NCBI GenBank assembly: GCA_040307645.1 | Contig: JAWRJF010000096.1 | Location: 13,786-77,785 of the forward strand | Reading direction: 5' to 3' | Length of the DNA: 64,000 nucleotides | From: JAVXAG01 sp040307645 | Lineage (GTDB): Bacteria > Bacillota > Clostridia > Peptostreptococcales > Anaerovoracaceae | In this document: positions 27,136 to 34,946 of the stretch, in pieces | Numbering within the stretch: the first letter of the stretch is position 1 | Layout of the letters: every line of letters starts with the position of its first letter | Notes under the pieces: model-generated | Told to the model about the DNA's origin: nothing | Seen by the model: the letters and a program-made list of their open reading frames with translations, nothing else | The model's database searches: none | Translations under genes and position numbers: made by a program

Positions 27136-27279
27136 AATTACATCCTCCTAAAAATCATTTAAATATATGTAAACTTATGCTTTAGCATAACTCTAACCAA
27201 ATACATTATATAGCAAATAGTTTTTTGTGTCCACTCTCAAGACGGTCTCCGAACCCAATCACCGAAAAAATATTTAGGC

Positions 27280-27331
27280 GAACCGTTTTGTGTTCGAACG
27301 GTAAATTGCTCGAACCAGTTATGGTTCGAGC
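27280..27331. promoter_or_regulatory. Two GAAC-N8-GTTC operators in the kdd leader
   Basis: GAACCGTTTTGTGTTC at 27280-27295 and a fully palindromic site at 27308-27331 (GCTCGAAC...GTTCGAGC, core 27312-27327) lie 32 bp apart. They are downstream of the sigma-54 start (about +78 and +110), between promoter and kdd. The second could also fold as an RNA hairpin. Their role, whether extra enhancer or attenuation, is open. Confidence 0.65.
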
Positions 27332-27407
27332 ATTAAATAGAGGTTTATTACGCTTTTATGCGCGAAAAGATTTTATGATATTTTTTCATTATCATGTATC
27401 TTAACAA

Positions 27408-27423
27408 TGCAAAGGCCGTGCCA
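27408..27423 (-). promoter_or_regulatory. Sigma-54 (-24/-12) promoter of the kdd-kamABCDE operon
   Basis: The minus strand reads TGGCACGGCCTTTGCA: the TGGCAC element, five bases and TTGCA, matching the -24/-12 consensus with the invariant GG and GC ten bases apart. Transcription would start near 27397 toward kdd. The activator gene ends just upstream, with two enhancer sites between. Confidence 0.88.
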
Positions 27424-27475
27424 ACTTGTCTGTCTACATTTTCAGCCTTTTGCAGGCCTTCCCCTCTTATGCCTC

Positions 27476-27522
27476 GAACCGTTTTGTGTTCATGTCAGAT
27501 TTTGGCGAACTGTTTTGTGTTC
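27476..27522. promoter_or_regulatory. Two enhancer (UAS) sites for the sigma-54 activator
   Basis: GAACCGTTTTGTGTTC at 27476-27491 and GAACTGTTTTGTGTTC at 27507-27522 differ by one base and are 31 bp apart (three helical turns). They are centred at about -87 and -118 from the kdd operon start, the usual place for enhancer-binding proteins, and share the GAAC-N8-GTTC layout with the site before kal. Confidence 0.8.
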
Positions 27523-27529
27523 AAAACTA

Positions 27530-29602
27530 TTAAAGTTGATATTTTTTCTTTTTTCTTACTAGTTGAGTCTGACTAATTCCTACGGCCTTTGCGGCTTTTC
27601 TTGTGCTTCCATATTTTTCGCAAGCATACTTTAATATATTTTTTTCGAAGTTTTCCACCATGCTTTCAAGATTTATGTTTTGTTCCTCATCACCAGGATC
27701 CATAGAGTCAGAGCTGGTAGTCTCGAATATCTCTGCGTGCAATTCCTTCATAACGTCAAATAATGTTATGTTTTCTCCTTTTGCAGCAATTATTAATCTT
27801 TGGACTATATTTTCAAGCTCTCGTATATTACCCGGCCAGTCACATTGTTTCAAGTAGTCGATAGCATCTTCATCAATTCCTCTTTTTATGGAGAATTTTT
27901 CACTGTAAATCTTAAGGAAGTGTCGAACAAGTGCCGGTATGTCGCCTGTTCTCTCACTTAAGCTAGGCACTCTTATTCTCACCACGTTTAGTCTGTAATA
28001 CAAGTCTCGTCTAAAGCTTCCCTCTTCAATAATATCTTCTAAATCCCTGTTGGTTGCAGAAATTATTCTTACATTTGTTTTTACAGGTTTTACTCCCCCA
28101 ACTCTAAAAAATTCACCGTCTTGAATAACTCTTAACAGTTTAGCCTGCATGTCCAGGGAAAGTTCCCCTATTTCGTCTAGAAATATTACACCATTATCGG
28201 CAAGCTCAAAGTATCCTTTTTTACCATTAGGGCTAGCACCTGTAAAGGCTCCTTTCTCATATCCAAAAAACTCCGATTCCAGTAAAGATGGTGAGATAGA
28301 CGCGCAGTTTACTTTTATAAACGGAGCGACTTTCCTGCTACTGTTTTTCTGAATTATATTAGCAACCTTTTCTTTTCCGACTCCCGTTTCCCCCGTAATC
28401 AGGACATTGCAGTCATATTTTGATACCGACAGCATTTCATCAAGAACTGCCGCCATAGCTCGGCTTTCACAAACAAAGTCTTCCAACATGGTCTGCCTCT
28501 GCCCCGACGCCTCAATCAGCCTAGTCTCACGGTTAATAGGATAGGCAGGGTCGTCATATATGGTAAGGTTAGAAGATGTTGCCCCTTTTATATAAGGGTC
28601 AAGTTCCCTTACCAAATCAATGTCGAATTCGTCGTAAGCTTCAAGATACCCGTCTGCGCATCTTATATCCAGCTGCCTCGAAATTGATTCCGTTATGTAA
28701 AGCGCAATGTTATAGTTGTTTATAAGATTTGCAAAGACAACGGTACCTCCTGACTTAGTAGCCAGGATATTTATAGTTTCCGCCCCCGGAATATCAGCAC
28801 AGTTAACAGAAACATCAAAAAGAGAATCCGCATTAAGTTTTTCAATACAATCCATAGGTTTTAGAATATCCAAATAGTGTATTTCGCTAAAGGTAGAAGA
28901 TAATAATTCGTCTATTGTTTTTCCTTTTACAACCAGATCGGTTTTTTTATCTAACAAGCAAACGATTTCCGCTCCATGTTTAGCTACTTTTCGTATTGCA
29001 TATCCAAATAGAAGGTTACTCATCAAGTTGTTTCCAACAATCAAAAACTTCTTTTTACCAACGGCAATATTACTTATTCTATAAAGCGTCCCCGACTCAT
29101 TTAAGGTAAACAACAGCAAGTCGGTAGGAACTCCCTGGGGTTTTCTTACCAGAGGTACCTCGGAATATAAAACCGCATAACCCTCCACTTCTATTTGGCC
29201 AAAAGCCTTATCAATAGATGTTATTTTCGATATATATATTGGAACAGATGCCAAAGATGCGTTACAAACTACTTCTTCTCCAGGCTTTAGATTTTTTTTA
29301 TTATCAAATTTACTGCCCACTTCGTCAACAACGCCGTAAAACAATCCTCCTGTATCCGTTACAGGGTTATGTAATTTCCCCCTCTTTATTACAATATCTA
29401 TTATCTTTTGTTTTATTTTTTCTTCATTATTATTTACTTCCAGACAAATTTGTTTAAAGCTTGTTCCTTCCAAGTGTATCCTTTTTATATTTACTTTTAT
29501 TTCTTCAGGTGTTATCACTCTGCTATTATCTAAGCGCCACGCAGATGTCGGTAACACATGCTGAGGCTCTAATACTCTATTAGTACCATAATTGTGGGTC
29601 AT
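27530..29602 (-). CDS. Sigma-54-dependent activator with a Kdd-like N-terminal sensor domain
   Basis: The 690 residues form three parts. Residues 1-345 are homologous to Kdd along their whole length: YGTNRVLEPQHVLP against YGTHRVISPKGVLP, GKLHNPVTDTGG against GKHKNPWTGSGG. The glycine loop GGGGKAG has become GNNLMSN, so nucleotide binding is probably lost. About 375-610 is the AAA+ domain with Walker A GETGVGKE (about 404), the sigma-54 contact GAFTGA (about 450) and Walker B VIFLDE. About 650-690 is a Fis-type HTH (STRKAAKAVGISQTQLVRKK). It should sense a lysine-pathway intermediate and activate the flanking sigma-54 promoters. AAAGGAG precedes the ATG, and a UAS 25 bp upstream may allow autoregulation. 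Confidence 0.93.
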   Translation of the reverse strand: MTHNYGTNRVLEPQHVLPTSAWRLDNSRVITPEEIKVNIKRIHLEGTSFKQICLEVNNNEEKIKQKIIDIVIKRGKLHNPVTDTGGLFYGVVDEVGSKFDNKKNLKPGEEVVCNASLASVPIYISKITSIDKAFGQIEVEGYAVLYSEVPLVRKPQGVPTDLLLFTLNESGTLYRISNIAVGKKKFLIVGNNLMSNLLFGYAIRKVAKHGAEIVCLLDKKTDLVVKGKTIDELLSSTFSEIHYLDILKPMDCIEKLNADSLFDVSVNCADIPGAETINILATKSGGTVVFANLINNYNIALYITESISRQLDIRCADGYLEAYDEFDIDLVRELDPYIKGATSSNLTIYDDPAYPINRETRLIEASGQRQTMLEDFVCESRAMAAVLDEMLSVSKYDCNVLITGETGVGKEKVANIIQKNSSRKVAPFIKVNCASISPSLLESEFFGYEKGAFTGASPNGKKGYFELADNGVIFLDEIGELSLDMQAKLLRVIQDGEFFRVGGVKPVKTNVRIISATNRDLEDIIEEGSFRRDLYYRLNVVRIRVPSLSERTGDIPALVRHFLKIYSEKFSIKRGIDEDAIDYLKQCDWPGNIRELENIVQRLIIAAKGENITLFDVMKELHAEIFETTSSDSMDPGDEEQNINLESMVENFEKNILKYACEKYGSTRKAAKAVGISQTQLVRKKKKYQL

Positions 29603-29626
29603 TTTCTGTTCGCTCCTTTTTTATCT

Positions 29627-29642
29627 GAACATAATTCGGTTC
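29627..29642. promoter_or_regulatory. Enhancer site between the activator gene and kal
   Basis: GAACATAATTCGGTTC has the same GAAC-N8-GTTC arms and spacing as the four sites near 27.3-27.5 kb. It is centred about 64 bp before the predicted kal start, and 25-40 bp before the activator's start codon on the other strand. Confidence 0.75.
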
Positions 29643-29672
29643 ACATTTTTCGTCATTTCAATGATAACCCAT

Positions 29673-29688
29673 TGGCACATATTTTGCA
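29673..29688 (+). promoter_or_regulatory. Sigma-54 (-24/-12) promoter of kal
   Basis: TGGCACATATTTTGCA matches TGGCAC-N5-TTGCA exactly. The predicted start is near 29699, leaving an 80-bp leader before kal. This pairs with the divergent promoter of the kdd operon under the same activator. Confidence 0.88.
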
Positions 29689-29780
29689 ATATTAATTATA
29701 GGTGTTTACAATCATAAAGAATACTTATATAATAATTGTTGACACAAGTTTATAATAATTAATTTAAGGAGATTTATAAA

Positions 29781-30173
29781 ATGGAAGAAAAAGTAACATC
29801 ATTAATCAGAGTTAGAATGTCAGCTAAAGACGCTCATTACGGTGGAGAATTAGTAGATGGAGCTCATATGGTACATCTTTTCGGAGACGTAGCTACTGAA
29901 CTATTAATTAAATTAGACGGAGACGAAGGTTTATTCTGTGCTTATGACAACGTAGAATTCTTAGCTCCTACTTATGCTGGAGACTACATTGAAGCTTACG
30001 GAGAAATTACAAAGATCGGTAATTCTTCAAGAAAAATGAAGTTTGAAGCAAGAAAAGTTATCGTTTCAAGAAAAGACATCAACGCATCAGCTGCTGATTT
30101 CTTAGAAGAACCAATTGTAGTTGCTAGAGCAACTGGTACTTGCGTAACTCCAAAAGAATCAAAGAGAAAATAG
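29781..30173 (+). CDS. kal: 3-aminobutyryl-CoA ammonia-lyase
   Basis: The 130-residue hotdog-fold enzyme removes ammonia from L-3-aminobutyryl-CoA to give crotonyl-CoA in lysine fermentation. The sequence MEEKVTSLIRVRMSAKDAHYGGELVDG, with FGDVATELLIKLDGDEGLF and VEFLAPTYAGDYIEA, is typical of the family. AAGGAG precedes the ATG. It is a single-gene unit, read away from the kdd operon from its own sigma-54 promoter. The preceding enzyme of the pathway, Kce, is not in the window. Confidence 0.93.
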   Translation: MEEKVTSLIRVRMSAKDAHYGGELVDGAHMVHLFGDVATELLIKLDGDEGLFCAYDNVEFLAPTYAGDYIEAYGEITKIGNSSRKMKFEARKVIVSRKDINASAADFLEEPIVVARATGTCVTPKESKRK

Positions 30174-30232
30174 TTTCTCAATGACCCATATTGAAAATAT
30201 GGAACAATTGGACAAACTAAAAAAATAACTTT

Positions 30233-30259
30233 CTGGACGCTAAAATGCGTCCAGTTTTG
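30233..30259 (+). terminator. kal terminator, member of a repeated terminator sequence
   Basis: CTGGACGC-TAAAAT-GCGTCCAG is followed by TTTTGC. Flanks ACTTT before and TTTTG(C/T)TA(C/T)TT after match the minus-strand terminator at 1543-1571, and the similarity continues to about 30290 (reading ATGCGTCCAGTTTTGCTATT). Confidence 0.8.
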
Positions 30260-30337
30260 CTATTTAATCTCAGTGAAATAAGCCAGCTATACACTCTAGC
30301 TCTGGTAAAAATTATTTCACCCACCAAACATTTATTA

Positions 30338-31042
30338 TTAACAGTTCTTTAAGTATTCAACTTCTTCACGAGTTAACTTTCTATAATGGCCTACTCTTAA
30401 ATGTCCTAATTTTAGATCACCAATAGCAATCCTTTCCAGTTCTTGAACAGGGTTGCCCACAGCACTAAACATCTTGCGCACCTGCCTATTCTTGCCCTCT
30501 GTAATAGAAATTTCAACAATAGTTGAACGTTGTGTACCTTTTATAATATTAACTATGGCCTTAGAGGTAACGAAACCTCCAATATCTACACCTTTTCGAA
30601 GCTTTACAACTTTTTCGTTTGATAAAACACCAGCCACCCTTGCTCTATAAGTCTTAAAGACATGATGCTTTGGATGGGTCAATCTGTATGCCAGATCACC
30701 ATCATTGGTCATTATCAAGAGCCCGGAAGTGTTGTAATCAAGCCTCCCCACAGGGAACAGTCTGGCATCAATGTCCGAAACAAGTTCCATAACCGTAGGT
30801 CTTTCCTTCTCATCAGAAGAAGTAGTAATGTAGCCAAGAGGCTTATTTATAATTACGTACTCCTTCTTTTCTTTATATTCAATTAGCTTCCCGTTAACCT
30901 CAACAGTATCTTTTTCTAAAACGTCATAACCGGGAGACTTCATCACTACACCGTTTACCCTAACATTTCCATTTTCTATTAACTCATCAGCTTTTCTTCT
31001 GCTGGCAATCCCTGCCTGCGCAATGTATTTATTAATTCTCAT
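30338..31042 (-). CDS. rluB: Pseudouridine synthase, RsuA/RluB family
   Basis: The 234-residue enzyme isomerises uridine in rRNA. An N-terminal S4 domain (MRINKYIAQAGIASRRKADELI, residues 1-60) is followed by the catalytic domain, with VGRLDYNTSGLLIMTNDG carrying the catalytic Asp (GRLD) and EGKNRQVRKMFSAVG at the end. Composition and length fit RluB (23S rRNA) better than RsuA, but the target is inferred. It is monocistronic, and convergent with kal. Confidence 0.88.
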   Translation of the reverse strand: MRINKYIAQAGIASRRKADELIENGNVRVNGVVMKSPGYDVLEKDTVEVNGKLIEYKEKKEYVIINKPLGYITTSSDEKERPTVMELVSDIDARLFPVGRLDYNTSGLLIMTNDGDLAYRLTHPKHHVFKTYRARVAGVLSNEKVVKLRKGVDIGGFVTSKAIVNIIKGTQRSTIVEISITEGKNRQVRKMFSAVGNPVQELERIAIGDLKLGHLRVGHYRKLTREEVEYLKNC

Positions 31043-31089
31043 AACATCTCCATCATCTGTAAAAAATTCTTATACTAATACTACCATTA

Positions 31090-32370
31090 CTAAATGCTAT
31101 TGTAAATATTAGCAAGACCACTTTCTGCAATTCTCTTTTCAATTACTCCTTTATCAGTTGTGTAAAGATTCTTCTCCTTCATATAATCAAAAAATTCATC
31201 TCCGGCAAAAGTAAATCTTTTAAACAATCCCTCTTCAGTTTCTATTTTCTCATTGTTATACTTTATTATACTGCCAATTGCCGTGGTCTCCGGTAACTCT
31301 AATAGTTTTATATCCTTTGCCATTCTTGCGGCATTATGGCCGGCTAGGCTTCCCGTGGAAATAGCCTCTGTATGTCCTACGAATAAACCACATTTTTCAC
31401 CACCACAAAAAAGATTTTCAACGCCCTTTACCTTAAGGTAATCATCACGCTCTGCCACAGCCATGTATCTTATTGAATTCCCTTTGCCTCCAGCATATGG
31501 ATCAGCAAATCTTACATTCTCAAAACCCTCCACCTTCCTCAAAGCTTCAAGTTCAAAGAAAGGTGTCATCATCTTAGCAAACCCTGTATCTATCAATATG
31601 ATATTTTCCGCATAAGGGTCTAAAGCATACTGTTTGCAGACCTTGACGTTGAGTTTCTTCCTGTTTATCATTTCTTCAGGCAATGGCACCACTGCAAAAC
31701 CCTTCTTTTTTAGTTGGTTCTGAATACTCTTCGATAAAGTCTTCTTCTCAAGTTTAGATGAACCGCTAAAGGCCCCTAGCTTGCCATCTTTTCTCATTCC
31801 GGCAAAATCAGTACCTCCAGCTCTTTCGGATATGCTTACTCTAGGGCCAAATGCCGGACACCTAAGTATACACATGCTGCAACCATTTCCATTTTCAAGG
31901 CAATTTCCCATAGGCCCTGTGGTTCCTGTACAGTCAACAAAGACATCTCCTTTTATGATTTCACCATCTTCTAAAACTAAAGCCTCTATTATGCTACCCT
32001 TGTCAGATTTCATTACATCTATTACTCTTTTACATAATCTACACTGGATACCCATACCATGTAAAAGCCTCCTGACTTCAGGCTCCACCTTCAGTACATC
32101 ATAGAAACTAGCATGCTTGTGTCCAGGGAAATCCACGTTTTTGTGAGTAGCAAAAGAGTCAGTTATATTAAATAACTCCGATGCCCCCATGAAAACATTT
32201 TCCTCAGTGGCAGTATACCTTCCATTATTTCTCATAATGCCACCTACATTACCTAGACCAAGTAATAAATCCGTCCTCTCTAGAAGAATTACCTCTTCTC
32301 CACTTTTCCTTGCGGATATTGCAGCTGCACATCCTGCCCAACCTCCACCGACTATAATAATTTTACACAT
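31090..32370 (-). CDS. FAD-dependent oxidoreductase with a Cys-rich segment
   Basis: The 426-residue flavoprotein has an N-terminal dinucleotide fold (IIIVGGGWAGCAAAISARKSG, residues 4-24), ERTDLLLG at the FAD ribose position and a C-terminal FAD segment (NLFCGGEKCGLFVGHTEAIS). Mid-sequence NGNGCSMCILRCPAFGPR carries three close cysteines and may bind a metal or a second redox centre. It resembles TrmFO/GidA-type flavoproteins, but the substrate is unknown. It is immediately downstream of the SCIFF maturase on the same strand (61-bp gap). Its Shine-Dalgarno lies in an inverted repeat. Confidence 0.82.
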   Translation of the reverse strand: MCKIIIVGGGWAGCAAAISARKSGEEVILLERTDLLLGLGNVGGIMRNNGRYTATEENVFMGASELFNITDSFATHKNVDFPGHKHASFYDVLKVEPEVRRLLHGMGIQCRLCKRVIDVMKSDKGSIIEALVLEDGEIIKGDVFVDCTGTTGPMGNCLENGNGCSMCILRCPAFGPRVSISERAGGTDFAGMRKDGKLGAFSGSSKLEKKTLSKSIQNQLKKKGFAVVPLPEEMINRKKLNVKVCKQYALDPYAENIILIDTGFAKMMTPFFELEALRKVEGFENVRFADPYAGGKGNSIRYMAVAERDDYLKVKGVENLFCGGEKCGLFVGHTEAISTGSLAGHNAARMAKDIKLLELPETTAIGSIIKYNNEKIETEEGLFKRFTFAGDEFFDYMKEKNLYTTDKGVIEKRIAESGLANIYNSI

Positions 32371-32377
32371 AAAAATA

Positions 32378-32418
32378 CCTCCCTATGATACCTATATAAA
32401 GATATTCTCAAAGGGAGG
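32378..32418 (-). promoter_or_regulatory. Inverted repeat covering the ribosome-binding site of the flavoprotein gene
   Basis: On the minus strand CCTCCCT (32418-32412) can pair with AGGGAGG (32384-32378), the Shine-Dalgarno of the gene starting at 32370. The loop is 27 bases. Pairing would hide the ribosome-binding site. With only seven base pairs this may be chance. Confidence 0.35.
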
Positions 32419-32431
32419 AAATCTTTCCACT

Positions 32432-33805
32432 TTATTTTTCCATTTGGGCAATTTGCATCATAATAGCACATTCGATTCTTTTTTTGAACAATTTACAGCC
32501 ATATTCATAAACGCCCTGGACTGAACCTGTTGCATGGTATGCATTGGCTGCACATCCACCGCTGCAATATAGTCTAGCCCAACAATCTCTGCACTCTTCT
32601 CTTGAATAAACGTTACACATCTTAAATGCGTCTCTTGTTTCTTCGTTGGTCACACCTTCCCAGATGTCACCCATTTTATATCTGTCATCTCCAACAAATT
32701 GATGACATGGATATAAGTCACCCCATGGAGTAACAGCAAAATACTCAGTTCCGGAACCACAACCTGATATTCTCTTATAAATACATGGCCCATGGGTAAG
32801 GTCTATCATATAGTGATAAAAGGTAAAGCCTTTGCCCTCGGACTTTCTTTTTATCATTTCTTTGGCTAATATCTCATATTGCTCAAAAATTTTAGGCAGA
32901 TCCTCTTCCGTTAAGGCATAGGGATCATTTGGTTCGCATACAACAGGTTCCATGGATAGTTCAGTGAATCCCATATCTGCCATATGGAAAATATCCTCAG
33001 TGAAATCTACATTATTATGAGTAAAGGTTCCACGCATATAATAATCTTTTCCGCCTCTTGATTCTACCATTTTTTTAAATTTAGGCAAAATAATATCGTA
33101 GCTTCCTTCGCCATTTACTGTTTTTCTAAGGTGATCATGTATTTCTTTTCTGCCGTCAAGACTTAATACAACATTATGCATTTCTTTATTGGCAAATTCT
33201 ATTACATCATCGTCTATTCCAACACCATTGGTTGTAAGTGTAAATCTAAAATTTTTATTATGTTTTTTTTCTAAACTTCTTCCGTACTTTACGGTTTCTT
33301 TTACAACCTGCCAGTTCATTAGAGGTTCTCCTCCAAAAAAGTCAACCTCAAGATTTACTCTATCCCCGGAATTTTCTACCAGGAAATCCAATGATCTTTT
33401 GGCAGTTTCAATACTCATCAACCCTCGCTGGCCATTGAAGTTGCCCTGGCTGGCAAAACAGTAACTGCAGTTTAGATTACAAGTATGTGCCACATGAAGG
33501 CAAAGAGCTTTAACCTCCGTGTGTCTATTCTTAAGATCGTATGCGTTAGGCTCATAGATATCTTCAGTAAACAGTTTTCTCTGGGCTTTTAACTCCTCAA
33601 TATCGTCAAATACTTCTAAGAGTTCTTCTCGGTTAATCTCTTCTAAATCTTTATACTTGTCCAACATTTTTGAAATAATCGTTTCTTTTTTTTCTTCACA
33701 AAAAAGTTGGATGATGTCATATGCCACATCATCCACACAATGTACTGAACCACTATAAACGTCTAACACTATATTAAATCCATTTAATTTATACTGATGT
33801 ATCAT
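32432..33805 (-). CDS. cteB: Thioether cross-link-forming SCIFF peptide maturase (radical SAM)
   Basis: The 457-residue radical-SAM/SPASM enzyme installs thioether bonds in the SCIFF peptide encoded directly upstream. An N-terminal peptide-recognition (RRE-like) region spans about 1-85, then CNLNCSYC (about residue 110) binds the SAM cluster. The C-terminal SPASM cysteines run from CGSGTEYFAVTPWGDLYPC through CRDCWARLYCSGGC and bind two further clusters. Its start follows the precursor's stop directly. This pair is nearly universal in Clostridia. Confidence 0.95.
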   Translation of the reverse strand: MIHQYKLNGFNIVLDVYSGSVHCVDDVAYDIIQLFCEEKKETIISKMLDKYKDLEEINREELLEVFDDIEELKAQRKLFTEDIYEPNAYDLKNRHTEVKALCLHVAHTCNLNCSYCFASQGNFNGQRGLMSIETAKRSLDFLVENSGDRVNLEVDFFGGEPLMNWQVVKETVKYGRSLEKKHNKNFRFTLTTNGVGIDDDVIEFANKEMHNVVLSLDGRKEIHDHLRKTVNGEGSYDIILPKFKKMVESRGGKDYYMRGTFTHNNVDFTEDIFHMADMGFTELSMEPVVCEPNDPYALTEEDLPKIFEQYEILAKEMIKRKSEGKGFTFYHYMIDLTHGPCIYKRISGCGSGTEYFAVTPWGDLYPCHQFVGDDRYKMGDIWEGVTNEETRDAFKMCNVYSREECRDCWARLYCSGGCAANAYHATGSVQGVYEYGCKLFKKRIECAIMMQIAQMEK

Positions 33806-33964
33806 TTAGTTCGCTCTGCTGTTCTCGCATTCCTGGTTTGCAACTCCACATGAAGTCTTGCAAGCTGACTGGCATGATGTCTGGCATTCTCCGCATCCGC
33901 CGTTTTTAATGCTCTTTTCTAAGTTTCTTGTTTCTATTGTCTTAATTCTTTTCATATCTTTCAT
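33806..33964 (-). CDS. scfA: SCIFF ribosomal peptide precursor (six cysteines)
   Basis: The 52-residue precursor starts MKDMKRIKTIETRNLEKSIK, and its core, starting NGGCGECQTSCQSACK, holds six cysteines within 23 residues, the defining pattern of the family (six cysteines in forty-five residues). The start at 33964 has AGAAAGG upstream. An ATG three codons later would give the more usual 49 residues. The stop abuts the maturase gene. The mature product carries a Cys-Thr-type thioether in studied members; its biological role is unresolved. Confidence 0.95.
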   Translation of the reverse strand: MKDMKRIKTIETRNLEKSIKNGGCGECQTSCQSACKTSCGVANQECENSRAN

Positions 33965-34022
33965 CTGCCTTTCTGTATAATTAATTACAATACAAACATC
34001 TTACATATTTTCTTTTAAATTG

Positions 34023-34946
34023 TCAAGTAGGGCTTTTGCAGCTATGTACGGTCCTTCCAAAAGCATCCACAAAAGTGCAAGCACCACAAATACCCTCACC
34101 GCAGCACATATTTGCATGATTAGGTTTTACTACCCTTCCTCCTGCGGCGTCTTCAATAATCTCACTATAATATGGCGATGCTAGTGCAAAAAAGTTAGTT
34201 CTATTATCTTTTTCCTGACGGATTAAGGTTTCAATTAATGACTGGTGTTTTCTGAAATCAATATAATAAAGGTTTTCTACGGGGAGTTTCCCAAAATAAT
34301 CCTTCATGAAGTCTAAGGTTATTTTTTCTGTATCAATAAAAGAATATAGATTATTACGCTCATCTCTACTCATTCTTTCTAAAATACTATAAAACGGTGC
34401 AATAGCAATGCCTTTTGCCAATAAGACTGTCTTGCCTGCATCTTCGTAAAGTCGCGATAAACCAACTAATCCACTGCGGTAAACACCTCTTATGCTAAGA
34501 GCCTTTGTTGCCTTAAATATATCGTCTGACTTAGGCCCACTCTTATTTACAGCAATATGTATCTGTCCTTTAGAAATATCTGTTTTTAAAACCGATATAG
34601 GCATATCGAAATCTCTAGAAGCACCAACGCACCTTGCAAATACAAATGAACCTACGGCCTTAGCTCTCTGCGCCAGGCTTCTCCCAACCTCTAGAACGAA
34701 AACTATAAAATTTTCATCATATATTATTTTATCCACTATTGGTGCTACAATTTCTTTTCTTACAGTAAACACACGCCCTTGATTTTGAGATAGCTCATTA
34801 TATATACAAACACCGCTCCACTTACATTGATTACAATCTTTACCTTGTAGTTTTGCACATTCAATGCACGCGCTGCACGTAGCCAATCTGCAAGGGCAGT
34901 TCCCAGTTCCTACATCCACACAATTGTACTCATTTTTCATCGCCAT
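34023..34946 (-). CDS. PyrK-like FAD/[2Fe-2S] protein with extra N-terminal cysteine cluster
   Basis: About 307 residues. The body (about 60-275) resembles the FAD/NAD-binding module of dihydroorotate dehydrogenase electron-transfer subunits and sulfide-dehydrogenase-like proteins. It ends in a PyrK-type [2Fe-2S] motif (CCGEGICGACTFVDAFGRTVHSC, quoted only as C-C-x4-C-x2-C-x11-C). Unusually, residues about 15-50 add nine cysteines (CPCRLATCSACIEC...CNQCKWSGVC) that could hold one or two more iron-sulfur clusters. I start at the ATG at 34946 (GGGGTG upstream) rather than a GTG at 34955. It lies 58 bp before the SCIFF precursor on the same strand. Confidence 0.75.
   Translation of the reverse strand: MAMKNEYNCVDVGTGNCPCRLATCSACIECAKLQGKDCNQCKWSGVCIYNELSQNQGRVFTVRKEIVAPIVDKIIYDENFIVFVLEVGRSLAQRAKAVGSFVFARCVGASRDFDMPISVLKTDISKGQIHIAVNKSGPKSDDIFKATKALSIRGVYRSGLVGLSRLYEDAGKTVLLAKGIAIAPFYSILERMSRDERNNLYSFIDTEKITLDFMKDYFGKLPVENLYYIDFRKHQSLIETLIRQEKDNRTNFFALASPYYSEIIEDAAGGRVVKPNHANMCCGEGICGACTFVDAFGRTVHSCKSPT

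Noticed and set aside
27170..27200. A second sigma-54-like promoter (TGGTTAGAGTTATGC) close to kdd
   Set aside because: The GG-GC spacing is right, but the TGGCAC and TTGC elements are poor; the site at 27408-27423 is far better.
32378..32418. Strong claim of a translational switch before the flavoprotein gene
   Set aside because: Only seven base pairs with a 27-base loop; listed as a low-confidence site and not raised as a finding.
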